DNA of 64,000 bases, from assembly GCF_030817415.1 (NCBI RefSeq), contig NZ_JAUSZI010000002.1, positions 6,510,001-6,574,000 on the forward strand. Direction: 5' to 3'. The notes beneath the pieces were generated by a model. That model ran no database searches and was not told the origin of the DNA. It saw only the letters and a program-made list of their open reading frames with translations. Made by a program: the position numbers and the translations under genes. This DNA is from Streptomyces umbrinus (GTDB taxonomy: Bacteria; Actinomycetota; Actinomycetes; Streptomycetales; Streptomycetaceae). Positions 8,710-18,116 of this stretch are shown here, in pieces (the stretch's first letter is position 1; every line of letters begins with the position of its first letter).

Positions 8710-9440
8710 GACGCGGCGTCACCTTTGGCGCCGCTGCCCGAAGCGCTGCCGTCGCCCCGGTCGCCGTCCTTGGCGATCTCCAGGCGGAAGCCGACCCCGC
8801 GGACCGCCTCGATCGTGATCGCGCCCGCGAGCTTCCGCCGCAGCGCCGCCACGTGGACGTCCAGCGTCTTGGTCGGCCCGAACCAGTTCGCGTCCCAGAC
8901 CGCTTCCATGATCTGTTCGCGCGACATCAGCGCGCCCGGCTCCTCGGTGAGGAAGGCCAGCAGGTCGTACTCCTTCGGCGCGAGGGCGACCTCCTCGTCG
9001 TCCAGCCGGACGCGGGCCGCCTTGCGGTCGATGGTCAGGCGCGACCCGTACCGGTCGGGTCCCGCCGCCGCTTCGGCTGCCGTACGCGGCTGGGCGCGCC
9101 GCATCACCGCCCTTATCCGCGCGATGACCTCGCGCACCCCGAACGGTTTGGTGACGTAGTCGTCGGCGCCGAGCTCCAGGCCGACCACCCGGTCCGTCTC
9201 GTCGCTGCGTGCGCTGATGACGATGATCGGCACGTCACCGCGCTCGCGCAGCGCCTTGCAGACGTCCAGACCGTCGGTGTCGGGCAGCCCGAGATCGAGC
9301 AGCACGACGTCGTACGGGTCCTCGTGGGCCAGGGCGTCACCGCCCGTGGCGACCCAGGCCACCTCGAAGCCGTAACGCAGCAGCCCGCGCCGGAGCGACT
9401 GGGCTACCGGCTCGTCGTCTTCCACCAGGAGTACGCGCAC
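8706..9440 (-). CDS. OmpR-family response regulator
   Basis: A 244-residue regulator: receiver domain at 1-115 with acidic D8/D9, phospho-accepting D49 in VVLLDLGLPDTDG, and the conserved Lys in YVTKPFG; a winged-helix OmpR/PhoB DNA-binding domain at about 130-225 (LAPKEYDLLAFL, TLDVHVAALRRKL, VRGVGFRLE). The C-terminus is a disordered Gly/Ser/Asp tail. It starts at GTG 9440 and is translationally coupled to the kinase. Target promoters are unknown. Confidence 0.95.
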   Translation of the reverse strand: MRVLLVEDDEPVAQSLRRGLLRYGFEVAWVATGGDALAHEDPYDVVLLDLGLPDTDGLDVCKALRERGDVPIIVISARSDETDRVVGLELGADDYVTKPFGVREVIARIRAVMRRAQPRTAAEAAAGPDRYGSRLTIDRKAARVRLDDEEVALAPKEYDLLAFLTEEPGALMSREQIMEAVWDANWFGPTKTLDVHVAALRRKLAGAITIEAVRGVGFRLEIAKDGDRGDGSASGSGAKGDAAS

Positions 9441-9616
9441 AAGCGGAACCCTAATGCTTGAAATTTAACGCGACGGCTCGTGAGTGTGACGCGGCGCACT
9501 TTCCGAGTGAGGTGCGCCCGGGCAGGGCAGATGCGGTCCTGGAGCGGCCGGAGGGCCGGCCGACGGAAGCCGACCGATCGGACGACCGGGAGCCGGACGG
9601 ACCCGGGTGATCAACT

Positions 9617-9636
9617 CGTGAGCGGGACATCTCACG
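9617..9636. promoter_or_regulatory. Inverted repeat CGTGAG-N8-CTCACG upstream of ask
   Basis: A perfect 6-bp inverted repeat with an 8-base spacer lies 90 bases before the ask start, in the 286-base gap shared with the divergent response regulator gene. Its spacing and symmetry fit a dimeric transcription factor site. No protein can be assigned; the site could serve ask-asd, the two-component operon, or neither. Confidence 0.35.
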
Positions 9637-9726
9637 ATGCGATATCGCCGGGGTGGAATTCGGCCGCTCGTTAGACTGAGCCGACCGCAGTCGTGCGGTA
9701 CGAGACGGACTGAGCGAGGAGCGCAC

Positions 9727-11001
9727 GTGGGCCTTGTCGTGCAGAAGTACGGAGGCTCCTCCGTAGCCGATGCCGAGGGCATCAAGCGTGTCGCCAAGCG
9801 GATCGTCGACGCCAAGAAGAACGGCCATCAGGTCGTTGTCGTGGTGTCGGCGATGGGTGACACGACGGATGAGCTGATCGATCTCGCCGAGCAGGTATCC
9901 CCGATCCCTGCCGGGCGTGAGTTCGACATGCTGCTGACCGCAGGAGAGCGGATCTCCATGGCCCTGCTGGCCATGGCGATCAAAAACCTGGGCCACGAGG
10001 CCCAGAGCTTCACCGGCAGCCAGGCAGGCGTGATCACCGACTCCGTCCACAACAAAGCGCGCATCATCGATGTCACGCCCGGCCGCATCAGGACCGCGCT
10101 GGACGAGGGCAACATCGCCATCGTCGCCGGGTTCCAGGGCGTGAGCCAGGACAAGAAGGACATCACCACGCTGGGTCGAGGCGGGTCCGACACGACCGCC
10201 GTCGCGCTCGCCGCCGCCCTCGACGCCGAGGTCTGCGAGATCTACACGGACGTCGACGGTGTGTTCACCGCCGACCCGCGGGTGGTGAAGAAGGCCCGGA
10301 AGATCGACTGGATCTCCTCCGAGGACATGCTGGAGCTCGCCGCCTCCGGCTCGAAGGTGCTGCTGCACCGCTGCGTCGAGTACGCACGCCGTTACAACAT
10401 CCCGATCCACGTCCGCTCGTCCTTCTCCGGACTGCCGGGCACCTGGGTCAGCAACGAGAATCCGCAAGGGGACGCGCAGGTGGAGCACGCCATCATCTCC
10501 GGAGTCGCGCACGACATCTCCGAAGCCAAGATCACGGTCGTCGGCGTCCCGGACAAGCCGGGCGAGGCCGCGGTGATCTTCCGCGCCATCGCGGACGCCC
10601 AGATCAACATCGACATGATCGTGCAGAACGTGTCGGCGGCCTCCACGGGCCTCACCGACATCTCCTTCACCCTCCCCAAGACCGAGGGCCACAAGGCCAT
10701 CGAGGCCCTGGAGAAGGCGAAGGGCGCGATCGGCTTCGACTCGCTGCGCTACGACGACCAGATCGGCAAGATCTCCCTGGTCGGCGCCGGGATGAAGACC
10801 AACCCGGGCGTCACCGCCTCGTTCTTCCAGGCGCTGTCCGACGCGGGCGTCAACATCGAGCTGATCTCGACCTCCGAGATCCGCATCTCGGTGGTGACCC
10901 GCCAGGACGACGTCAACGAGGCCGTGCGCGCCGTGCACAGCGCCTTCGGGCTCGACTCCGACAGCGACGAGGCCGTCGTCTACGGAGGCACCGGCCGCTG
11001 A
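9727..11001 (+). CDS. lysC: Aspartate kinase (ask, lysC type)
   Basis: A 424-residue aspartokinase that phosphorylates L-aspartate, the first step toward lysine/diaminopimelate, methionine and threonine. The kinase domain begins with KYGGSSVAD and carries [24 protein letters not shown] and [12 protein letters not shown]; two ACT domains follow from about residue 265 ([17 protein letters not shown] and [16 protein letters not shown]), where lysine and threonine exert feedback in related actinobacteria. GTG 9727 is chosen because the family begins right before the VVQKYGG strand. It overlaps asd by one base in an ATGA-type junction, so ask and asd are one operon. Confidence 0.97.
   Translation: MGLVVQKYGGSSVADAEGIKRVAKRIVDAKKNGHQVVVVVSAMGDTTDELIDLAEQVSPIPAGREFDMLLTAGERISMALLAMAIKNLGHEAQSFTGSQAGVITDSVHNKARIIDVTPGRIRTALDEGNIAIVAGFQGVSQDKKDITTLGRGGSDTTAVALAAALDAEVCEIYTDVDGVFTADPRVVKKARKIDWISSEDMLELAASGSKVLLHRCVEYARRYNIPIHVRSSFSGLPGTWVSNENPQGDAQVEHAIISGVAHDISEAKITVVGVPDKPGEAAVIFRAIADAQINIDMIVQNVSAASTGLTDISFTLPKTEGHKAIEALEKAKGAIGFDSLRYDDQIGKISLVGAGMKTNPGVTASFFQALSDAGVNIELISTSEIRISVVTRQDDVNEAVRAVHSAFGLDSDSDEAVVYGGTGR
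10480..11001 (+). other. Likely internal start for the aspartate kinase beta subunit
   Basis: In-frame GTG at codon 252 of ask is preceded by AAGGGGA at 10466-10472 with a seven-base spacer. Starting here yields 173 residues ([12 protein letters not shown] onward) containing only the ACT domains, matching the separate beta subunit made from an internal start in Corynebacterium and other actinobacteria. The sequence shows the start and the site; its use is inferred from the family. Confidence 0.5.
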
Positions 11002-12095
11002 TGGCCAGGACTGTGGGACCCGGGACCGTGCGACCCGGGTCCGTAGGGCCGACGCTCGCGGTCGTGGGAGCGACCGGGGCCGTCGGCACCGTCATGCTCC
11101 AGATCCTGTCCCAGCACGCGGACATCTGGGGCGAGATCCGCCTCATCGCCTCGCCGCGCTCGGCCGGCCGCAAGCTGGCCGTCCGTGGCGAGGAGGTCGA
11201 GGTGGTGGCCCTGACGGAGGAGGCCTTCGACGGGGTCGACGTCGCCATGTTCGACGTACCCGACGAGGTCGCCGAGCGCTGGGCGCCGCTGGCCGCGTCC
11301 AAGGGCGCGATCGTCGTCGACAACTCCGGCGCCTTCCGGATGGACCCCGAGGTGCCGCTGGTGGTGCCCGAGGTCAATCCGCACGCCGCCCGGGTGCGGC
11401 CGCGCGGCATCATCGCGAACCCCAACTGCACGACCCTGTCCATGATCGTGGCCCTGGGCGCGCTGCACGCCGAGTTCGGCCTGCGCGAGCTGGTGGTCTC
11501 CTCGTACCAGGCGGTGAGCGGGGCCGGGCGCCGCGGTGTCGACACCCTGCGCCAGCAGCTGTCGCTCGTCGCCGGTACGGAGCTGGGGACGACCCCCGGC
11601 GACGTACGCAGGGCGGTGGGGGACAACACGGGCCCCTTCCCGGAGCCGGTGGCGCTCAACGTGGTGCCGTGGGCCGGGACCGTGCGCGAGGACGGCTGGT
11701 CCTCGGAGGAGATGAAGGTGCGGGACGAGTCCCGCAAGATCCTCGGACTGCCGAACCTGCCCGTCGCCGTCACGTGCGTACGCGTGCCGGTCGTCACCAC
11801 GCACTCGCTGACCGTCCACGCCCGCTTCCAGGGCGAGGTGACGGTGGACCGGGCGCGGGAGATCATCGCCACGGCACCCGGCGTCGTGCTCTTCGACAAT
11901 CCGGCGGCGGGGGAGTTCCCGACGCCGGCCGACGTGGTGGGTACGGATCCCACGTGGGTGGGGCGGGTGCGGCGGGCGCTCGACGATCCGACGGCGCTGG
12001 AGCTCTTCGTGTGCGGGGACAATCTGCGCAAGGGGGCCGCGCTGAACACGGCCCAGATCGCGGAGCTGGTGGCGGCCGAGCTGGCTGGAGCGTGA
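11001..12095 (+). CDS. asd: Aspartate-semialdehyde dehydrogenase
   Basis: A 364-residue enzyme that reduces aspartyl phosphate to aspartate semialdehyde with NADPH, the step after ask. The first ten residues are a short extra extension; then come the Rossmann motif [12 protein letters not shown], the catalytic Cys in NPNCTTLSM at about residue 143, the GAGRRGV substrate loop, and VPVVTTHS containing the active-site His region. Its ATG overlaps the TGA of ask, ensuring coupled synthesis. Confidence 0.97.
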   Translation: MARTVGPGTVRPGSVGPTLAVVGATGAVGTVMLQILSQHADIWGEIRLIASPRSAGRKLAVRGEEVEVVALTEEAFDGVDVAMFDVPDEVAERWAPLAASKGAIVVDNSGAFRMDPEVPLVVPEVNPHAARVRPRGIIANPNCTTLSMIVALGALHAEFGLRELVVSSYQAVSGAGRRGVDTLRQQLSLVAGTELGTTPGDVRRAVGDNTGPFPEPVALNVVPWAGTVREDGWSSEEMKVRDESRKILGLPNLPVAVTCVRVPVVTTHSLTVHARFQGEVTVDRAREIIATAPGVVLFDNPAAGEFPTPADVVGTDPTWVGRVRRALDDPTALELFVCGDNLRKGAALNTAQIAELVAAELAGA

Positions 12096-12502
12096 GTCGG
12101 GCACGGCTGCCGCTGTCTGTGCCGTCGTGTGTGCCTCTGTGCCATGTCGCAGTGCTGTGGGCGGCTCCGGCCGGAAATTTTCTGGTCGAAAGTTGAATCT
12201 TTTGTAGAATCTGTGTGACTTTCGTGGTCGGAAATTGGTCCGGACCACTTGAATCGAGGCTTCCGACGACCGAGGCTTCTGGCGTTCGAAGATTTTCCTC
12301 CCCGTTCTCCGCAACCGCGCGGAGGGCGGGGAGCGTCTTTGCGGTCGCCCTTCAGGGGGCGTCCGGACGCCACGTTCACATGGGGCATAGGGGATGAGCT
12401 TTTACGTATGAGGGCATTTGACGCACTGTCTGGCGTGCAGCCTGACGCAAAAGTGATGCCTGTCGCGTACAACCCCAACGGGGGGACGCGTGTCCAACTG
12501 GC
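12096..12502. other. 407-base gap between asd and the sigma factor gene
   Basis: No convincing gene on either strand. It holds an A/T-rich island at about 12170-12235, unusual in this genome and a reasonable promoter region, and a strong hairpin at 12298-12333. The last 100 bases lead into the sigma-factor start at 12503; any small upstream frame there overlaps and shows no family features. Confidence 0.5.
12298..12333 (+). terminator. 15-bp hairpin downstream of asd
   Basis: CTCCCCGTTCTCCGC (12298-12312) can pair with GCGGAGGGCGGGGAG (12319-12333) over all 15 positions if two U-G wobbles are allowed, with a six-base loop. It lies about 200 bases after the asd stop. It may end the ask-asd transcript or sit in the leader of the sigma gene; no U-tract follows, as is common in Streptomyces. 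Confidence 0.5.
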
Positions 12503-13171
12503 GTGGCTGAGGTACTCGAATTCACTGTGGCGGCGCGGGGCACGACCCTGCGCCCGCCCCGCCGACCCCGCATGTCCGGCGCGTCCGGCGGCGGCATGCC
12601 GGTGATCGCCCCCATGCCCGCAGCGCGGCCGACCCGCATCCCGAACCAGCGCGAGGGCGCTGACGAAGCCCTGGCGGCCGGCACCACCGTCGACCATCTC
12701 ACCGAGACCTATCGCGCCCACTACAGATCGCTCCTCGGTCTCGCGGCGCTCCTCCTCGACGACACCGCCTCCTGCGAGGACGTCGTCCAGGAGGCCTTCA
12801 TCCGGGTGCACTCGGCGCGCAAGCGCGTGCGTGACCAGGAGAAGACGCTCGCCTATCTGCGGCAGACCGTCGTCAACCTCTCGCGCTCGGCCCTGCGCCG
12901 GCGCATCCTCGGTCTCAAGCTCCTCTCCAAGCCGATGCCCGACATGGCGAGCGCGGAGGAGGGCGCGTACGACCTGCTGGAGCGCGACGCCCTGATCAAG
13001 GCGATGAAGGGGCTCCAGAGGCGCCAGCGCGAGGTCCTCGTCCTTCGGTACTTCGCGGACATGACCGAGGCGCAGGTCGCCGAGACGCTCGGCATCTCGC
13101 TGGGTTCGGTGAAGGCCTACGGCTCGCGCGGCATCGCGGCGCTCCGTGTCGCCATGGAGGCGCCGGCATGA
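12503..13171 (+). CDS. SigE-family (ECF-like) RNA polymerase sigma factor
   Basis: A 222-residue sigma-70-family protein. After a basic, Pro-rich N-terminus of about 55 residues, region 2 runs from LTETYRAHYRSLLGLAALL through EDVVQEAFIRVH, and region 4 from MKGLQRRQREVLVLRYFADM through AETLGISLGSVKAYGSRGI. It directs RNA polymerase to an unknown promoter set. Start GTG 12503 (MAEVLEFTVAARG) follows a run of G residues at 12480-12487. The stop overlaps the ATG of the next gene, a membrane protein, the usual place for a partner, although no anti-sigma zinc motif is visible in it. Confidence 0.92.
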   Translation: MAEVLEFTVAARGTTLRPPRRPRMSGASGGGMPVIAPMPAARPTRIPNQREGADEALAAGTTVDHLTETYRAHYRSLLGLAALLLDDTASCEDVVQEAFIRVHSARKRVRDQEKTLAYLRQTVVNLSRSALRRRILGLKLLSKPMPDMASAEEGAYDLLERDALIKAMKGLQRRQREVLVLRYFADMTEAQVAETLGISLGSVKAYGSRGIAALRVAMEAPA

Positions 13172-14518
13172 GCGCGAAGGACGAGCGGGCACGCCATGAT
13201 GAATACGGTCGCGGTTACAGCGACGACAACGAGCACGACCAGCACGCTGGGAACGGAATTGTGAATCACGGCCCCTCGGGGAATTCGGGCCCGGAAGAAT
13301 CGGGTGTCTCGGACACGGACGGCCGCTCGGCGGACCGCCCGTCCGGTGCTTCGCCGCGCTCGTCGAGCCCTTCGGGCGCGGCGGGCCAGTCGGACCCTTC
13401 GGTCCACTCGACCCGTTCGGCCCAGTCGACCCCTTCGGTCCACTCGGACTCGGACTCGGACACGGATGCCGCGGGGCCCGGAGTCGAGGGACTCGGGCGG
13501 ATTCGGCGCCGACGGCCTCGCCCTGGGGGCGCTCGGCTCCGACGAACTGGCCCTGCGGCGGCTTCTGCACCAGTCCGTCGAGGAGATCGAGCCGACCGAC
13601 GGCACGCTGGACCATCTGCGGCGCGCGGTACCGGCCAGGCGGGCACGCAAGCGCCAGGCCGTCGTCGGCATGGCGGCCGCCGCACTCTTCATCGGAACGG
13701 CCGTCCCGGCCCTCATCCATGTCTCGAACGCCACCGGCTCCAACGCCGACCCGTCCATCGCTGCCAACGCCTCACAGACCCAGGGCGGCGCGAACGAGGG
13801 CAAGCAGGCCGGTACGGGGGGCGGCTCCGGCGGCTCCTCGGGCAAGGACAACGACAAGGGCAAGGGCGACAAGACGGACAAGCCCGACAAGGGCAAGGGG
13901 GGCAACGGCGGCACCGCCGGCACCCAGCCGTCGGCCTCCGCCGCGAACGTGCCCGCCTGTACGTCCCTGCAGCTCGGCAGCGCCGTCGGGAGCGCCGGCT
14001 CACCCGACGCCAGTGGCGCGGTCTACGGCTCCTTCCGGGTTACCAACGTCTCCGCCGCCAGCTGTACGGTCTCCGGCGACGGCTCGGTCGCCCTGGCCGC
14101 CCAGGGTGCGGCGAGCCAGTCCGCGATCGGCACGGCCCTGCACGCGACGGGTGACGCGGCGGCCGGACTGCCCGACCAGTCCACGTACGCCGCCGCGCTG
14201 GTGCTCCAGCCGGGCTCGGCCTACGAGGTCGAGTTCGCCTGGGTGCCGTCGAGCACCTGTCCGACCACCGGTGGCAGCACCGGCGGTGGGGAGCCCTCGC
14301 CCGACCCGACGCCGACCGGCACCACCGGCGACAGCGGCGGTACGACCTCCGAGGGCACCAGCGGCGTGAGCTCGCAGCTCATGAAGGAGGACGGAGCGGC
14401 CGACGGAAGCGTCCTCGTCTCCTACTCCGCGGAGGGCGGCGGCCCGACGGTGTCGACGACCGTGTCCAACGCGTGCGCCGGGACGGTCTATCGGACCGGG
14501 GTGCTGGCCGGGTCCTGA
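13168..14518 (+). pseudogene. Membrane-anchored secreted protein of the sigma operon, +1 frameshift near 13480
   Basis: The gene starts at ATG 13168, overlapping the sigma factor stop by four bases, and encodes a disordered Ser/Asp/His-rich N-terminus for about 105 codons. The conserved remainder is one frame over: SDELALRRLLHQSVEEIEP, then HLRRAVPARRARKR, a single membrane helix (VVGMAAAALFIGTAVPAL), a Gly/Lys low-complexity linker, and an extracellular domain with ACTSLQLGSAVGS resembling DUF4232. The frames join around 13475-13490, where a GGGGCCC run offers one base too many. With that base removed the product would be about 449 residues. The layout (cytosolic, one helix, outside) suits a sigma regulator, but no known anti-sigma motif is seen. 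Confidence 0.8.
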
Positions 14519-14558
14519 GGTCCGGCCGGGGGCCCTTGCGGTCCTGGGGTCGTTCGCT

Positions 14559-14618
14559 GGGTGCGGGTGCGGGTGCGGGTGCGGGTGCGGGTGCGGGTGC
14601 GGGTGCGGGTGCGGGTGC
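14559..14618. repeat. Hexanucleotide repeat (GGGTGC)10
   Basis: Ten consecutive copies of GGGTGC lie 40 bases after the stop of the frameshifted membrane-protein gene, in a 265-base convergent gap before SURF1. Copy number probably varies between strains by replication slippage. It has no coding role here. Confidence 0.9.
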
Positions 14619-14636
14619 GTTGTGGCTGGTCGCGCA

Positions 14637-14740
14637 GTTCCCCGCGCCCCTAAAAGATTGCGCCGTTCCCCGCGCCCCTAAAAGATTGCGCCGTTCCCCG
14701 CGCCCCTAAAGGACTGCGTCGTTCCCCGCGCCCCTGAGGA
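14637..14740. repeat. Tandem 28-bp GTTCCCCGCGCCCC repeats
   Basis: Three full copies of a 28-base unit (14637-14664, 14665-14692, 14693-14720) and a fourth partial copy (14721-14740). Each begins GTTCCCCGCGCCCCTAAA; the first two are identical and the third differs at three positions. The single-copy element, often preceded by CGCGCA, is familiar from intergenic spaces across Streptomyces genomes. Here it is tandemly amplified in a convergent gap. There are no spacers, so it is not a CRISPR array. Confidence 0.9.
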
Positions 14741-14783
14741 CTTCCTGAGGTCCGGTCGGTCGACGGGGCAGGTTGATTTCGGG

Positions 14784-15614
14784 TCAGGCCGTGGGAGAGG
14801 CCGACACCTTCGTGTTGTCGGCGGTGGCGGTGTTGGTTGCGGCGTCCTCGCCGTTGCCTTCGACGAGGCCCAGTTCCGCGTCCTGTGCGAACTCCACCTC
14901 GCGTCGCATCAGCCGGAACCACATGAAGACCACGAAGCCCGCGAAGACGAACCACTCGCCGGTGTAGCCCAGGTTCTGGAACGCCTTCAGGTCCAGGCCC
15001 GTGTCCGCCGGAGCCGCCGCGGGCACCGCCTTCATCCCCGAGTCGGCCTTGGCGAGCGTGACCCAGGCGTCGTACACGTCGTACGGCACGAGGTTCACCA
15101 GCGCCGCCGAGCTGATCGCGCCGGTCTGGCCGGCGGGGAGACCACCGGCCGCGGGCACGCCGTTCGAACCGGGTGTCTCCGAGGCCTGCAGCGCGCCGGC
15201 CACGGTGACCTCGCCGGTCGGAGCGGCCGGGGCCTTCGAGGGGTCCGCGTCCCCGGGGAGCCAGCCCCGGACCACCGGCAGGGCCTTGCCGTCGTCCGTA
15301 CGCAGCAACGTCAGAACGTAGAAGCCGCGCTTGTCGTCCAGCTCCCGGCCCGGCACGAGCAACTGCTTCCCGTACCGGCCCTTCGCCGTGGTCTGCTTGC
15401 CGGACGTCTCCTTGTCCACGGGCAGCAGCTCGGCGAGCGGCCTCGCCGGATCCGTCTTGGCCGCCGTGGCCTGCTCGCCCGCGTCACGGTGGTCCTGGAC
15501 CCGGTCTTCGAACCGGCTCAACTGCCATGACCCCATGAAGATGCAGAAGGGGATGGCCAACAGCACGAAGACGTTGATCCCCCACCAGCGGGGCGTCAGC
15601 AGGAACCGGTACAC
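14784..15614 (-). CDS. SURF1 family cytochrome oxidase biogenesis protein
   Basis: A 276-residue SURF1-like protein. It has an N-terminal membrane helix (GINVFVLLAIPFCIFMGSWQLSRFEDR), the periplasmic domain with VVRGWLPG and NLVPYDVYDAWVTLA, and a second helix near residue 225 (WFVFAGFVVFMWFRLMRRE), followed by an acidic tail. SURF1 helps insert heme into the aa3-type oxidase. GTG 15614 is the start because it leads directly into RFLLTPRWW, the conserved N-terminus. Confidence 0.92.
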   Translation of the reverse strand: MYRFLLTPRWWGINVFVLLAIPFCIFMGSWQLSRFEDRVQDHRDAGEQATAAKTDPARPLAELLPVDKETSGKQTTAKGRYGKQLLVPGRELDDKRGFYVLTLLRTDDGKALPVVRGWLPGDADPSKAPAAPTGEVTVAGALQASETPGSNGVPAAGGLPAGQTGAISSAALVNLVPYDVYDAWVTLAKADSGMKAVPAAAPADTGLDLKAFQNLGYTGEWFVFAGFVVFMWFRLMRREVEFAQDAELGLVEGNGEDAATNTATADNTKVSASPTA

Positions 15615-15698
15615 AACCTCAAAGGTACGGGGCCCTCGCGGGCGGGTCGGCCGAGGGGTGCCTCACGGCCGAGCCTCCCGCGAGGGGACCCGGTGGGC

Positions 15699-17558
15699 TC
15701 ACCTGCCCAGGTGTCGCTCCGCGAAGTCCAGCTCCAGACGGACCTGCTTGATCCGCTCGTCCACGACCAGCGAACCGTGCCCCGCGTCATAGCGGTACAC
15801 CTCGTGGACGGCGTCGCGCGCGGCGAGTCTGGTCACGTAGTTCTCGACCTGACGGATCGGGCAGCGCGGGTCGTTGACCCCGGCGGAGATGTAGACCGGG
15901 GCCTTCACCGCGTCGACGTACGTCAGCGGGGACGACGCCTCGAAGCGCTCCGGGACCTCCTCCGGTGTGCCGCCGAGCAGCGTGCGGTCCATCGCCTTCA
16001 AGGCCTCCATCTCGTCGTGGTACGCCGTGACGTAGTCCGCGACCGGCACCGCGGCGATGCCGAGCGCCCACGCCTCGGGCTGCATGCCGACGCCGAGCAG
16101 CGTGAGATAGCCGCCCCAGGAGCCGCCGGTGAGGATCAGCCGGTCCGGGTCGGCGAGACCGGACGAGACCGCCCACTCCCGTACCGCCGCGATGTCCTCC
16201 AGCTCGATCAGGCCGACCCGGTGCTTGAGCGCGTCCGTCCACTCGCGTCCGTAGCCCGTGGAACCGCGGTAGTTGACCCGGACCACCATGTACCCGTGGT
16301 CCACCCAGGCCGCCGGGCCCGCCGCGAACGAGTCGCTGTCGTGCCAGGTCGGGCCGCCGTGGATGTCGAAGACGGTCGGCAGCGGACCCGTCACCCCGGC
16401 CGGCCGCTGGACGAGGGCGTGGATACGGCCGCCGGGACCGGTCACCCACTCGTCCTGGACGGACACCGACGCCGGGGCCTTCATACCGGGCGGGTCGAGG
16501 ACGACCTCGCCGGACGTCGAGCGGACCACCGGCGGCTCGGCGGCCGACGACCACAGGAACTCCACGCTGCCGTCCGGGCGGGCCGTCGCCCCCGACACCG
16601 TGCCCCTCGGCGTCGGCACCTGCTCCAGGCCGCGGGTCGCCAGGTCGTACCGCCACAGCTGGCTGCGCGCCTCGAAGCTGTTCACCACGAGCAGCGCGGA
16701 ACCGTCCGGATACCACTCGGCGCTCAGGTCGCCGTCCAGGCGGGCGGCCAGCGCCAGGTCCGTCTCCTCGCCGGACGCCGCGTCCCACACCATCGGCTCC
16801 CAGCGGCCGCGCCGCTGATGTCCGACGAGCAGCCGGGTGTCCCCGTCGACCGGGGCGAAGCCGAGCACCTCCAGGCCGAGCTCGGCCGTGCCGCCCTTGG
16901 TGTCGTCGAGCTCCGCGACCGCCGAGCCGTCCATCCGCAGCACCCGCACCGCCGAGTGCATCGCGTCACCGTGCTCGGTGTGCTCGATCGCGATCAGCGA
17001 TCCGTCGTGCGAGAGATCGCCGACACTCGCCGACTCGCGGTGCCGGTAGACCTCGACGGGGTCCTCGCCGGTCCGGCTGACATAGATCGTCGAGCCGTCC
17101 TCGTCGGTCGACCGGCCGACGATCGCCGTCCGTCCGTCCCTGCCGAGCGCGAGCCCCGCGGGATAGGAGGGGTCGAGCCCGGGAGCCGCGGGCTCGTCGG
17201 AAACGGGCGCGCCGCCCTCGCCACCCTTGCCGCCCTTGTCGCCGGACCCGGCGAACGGCTGCCGTCGCCAGATCCCGAACTCGTCGCCGTCCTTGTCGTC
17301 GAACCACCAGATCCACTCGCCGTCCGGCGACATCACGCCGTCCGTGGTCCCGTTGGGCCGGTCCGTGACCTGGCGCTGGTCACCCGTCTCGCGGTCCCAC
17401 GCGTACAACTCGTACGTCCCTGTCGCGTTCGACACGAACAAGGACCGGTGCGGCGCGTCCTCCGCCCAGTCCGGCAAGGACACCCGCGGCGCCCGGAAGC
17501 GCTTTTCCCAGTCCGGCATGCTTCCCTCGTGCGGGACGGACCCGTTGCTCTCAGTCAT
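15699..17558 (-). CDS. S9 family peptidase (prolyl oligopeptidase type)
   Basis: A 619-residue cytosolic serine peptidase. Residues about 30-355 form a beta-propeller with repeated blades (VTDRPNGTTDGVMSPDGEWI and similar), and the C-terminal alpha/beta-hydrolase domain carries the nucleophile in GGSWGGYLTLLG near residue 476, an Asp in SAGVNDPRCP and the His in DAGHGSLV. The propeller usually filters short peptides into the active site. It has no signal peptide. A Lys/Gly insert (SGDKGGKGGEGG) sits in a loop of the propeller. Single gene, divergent from the SnoaL-like gene. Confidence 0.93.
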   Translation of the reverse strand: MTESNGSVPHEGSMPDWEKRFRAPRVSLPDWAEDAPHRSLFVSNATGTYELYAWDRETGDQRQVTDRPNGTTDGVMSPDGEWIWWFDDKDGDEFGIWRRQPFAGSGDKGGKGGEGGAPVSDEPAAPGLDPSYPAGLALGRDGRTAIVGRSTDEDGSTIYVSRTGEDPVEVYRHRESASVGDLSHDGSLIAIEHTEHGDAMHSAVRVLRMDGSAVAELDDTKGGTAELGLEVLGFAPVDGDTRLLVGHQRRGRWEPMVWDAASGEETDLALAARLDGDLSAEWYPDGSALLVVNSFEARSQLWRYDLATRGLEQVPTPRGTVSGATARPDGSVEFLWSSAAEPPVVRSTSGEVVLDPPGMKAPASVSVQDEWVTGPGGRIHALVQRPAGVTGPLPTVFDIHGGPTWHDSDSFAAGPAAWVDHGYMVVRVNYRGSTGYGREWTDALKHRVGLIELEDIAAVREWAVSSGLADPDRLILTGGSWGGYLTLLGVGMQPEAWALGIAAVPVADYVTAYHDEMEALKAMDRTLLGGTPEEVPERFEASSPLTYVDAVKAPVYISAGVNDPRCPIRQVENYVTRLAARDAVHEVYRYDAGHGSLVVDERIKQVRLELDFAERHLGR

Positions 17559-17708
17559 GGCCCCATACTGCCCGCACTGGACGACAATGCGCTCCCGGGG
17601 CCCTCAGCCTGTGGAAAACTCCGCGAACCGATCTCGCCGCGGCAGGGACAATGTCCGGGTCCGTGCAGGTCAGGGCCGATTGTCAGTGGCCGGGTGCACT
17701 ATGGCGCC

Positions 17709-18107
17709 ATGACCTCATCGACCGATCCGCGCACAACAAATCTGCGCGAAACAGTGGAGAGCTTCTGGGCCGCGGCCGAGGACAGGAACTGGACGGCTTT
17801 CGCGGACACCCTCGCGGAGGACGTCGTCTACACCCTTCCCCAGACGCGCGAGCGCGTCAGCGGGCGGGAAAGGTATGTCGAGTTCAACCGCGAGTATCCC
17901 GGCGACTGGCACCTGCGGATCGAGCGCATAGTCGCCGAGCCCGGCCAGGTCGTCACCTGGCTCCACTTCACGGTGGGCCTGGACGAGATGTACGGGATCT
18001 CGTTCTTCACGGGTGACGCGGAGGGCCGCGTGCTGACGATCACGGACTTCTGGCCCGAGCCGTACGAACCTCCGGTGGGGCGGGAGCACTTGGTGGAGCG
18101 TTACTGA
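17709..18107 (+). CDS. SnoaL-like (NTF2-fold) protein
   Basis: A 132-residue single-domain protein: N-terminal helix NLRETVESFWAAAEDRNWTAFADTL, then EDVVYTLPQTRERVSGRERYVEFN, and C-terminal strands ending ITDFWPEPYEPP. These features fit the SnoaL/nuclear-transport-factor-2 fold, which hosts small-ligand enzymes and binding proteins. The substrate cannot be told. ATG 17709 is chosen because the family starts shortly before the first helix. It is divergent from the S9 peptidase and convergent with the DUF6191 gene. Confidence 0.8.
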   Translation: MTSSTDPRTTNLRETVESFWAAAEDRNWTAFADTLAEDVVYTLPQTRERVSGRERYVEFNREYPGDWHLRIERIVAEPGQVVTWLHFTVGLDEMYGISFFTGDAEGRVLTITDFWPEPYEPPVGREHLVERY

Positions 18108-18116
18108 GGTGGAGGG

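Noticed and set aside
10913..13720. A 935-codon minus-strand frame opposite asd and the sigma gene
   Set aside because: It is the antisense shadow of strongly biased plus-strand genes and shows no domain.
14637..14740. A possible CRISPR array from the 28-bp repeats
   Set aside because: The units are directly adjacent with no spacers, and there are no cas genes.
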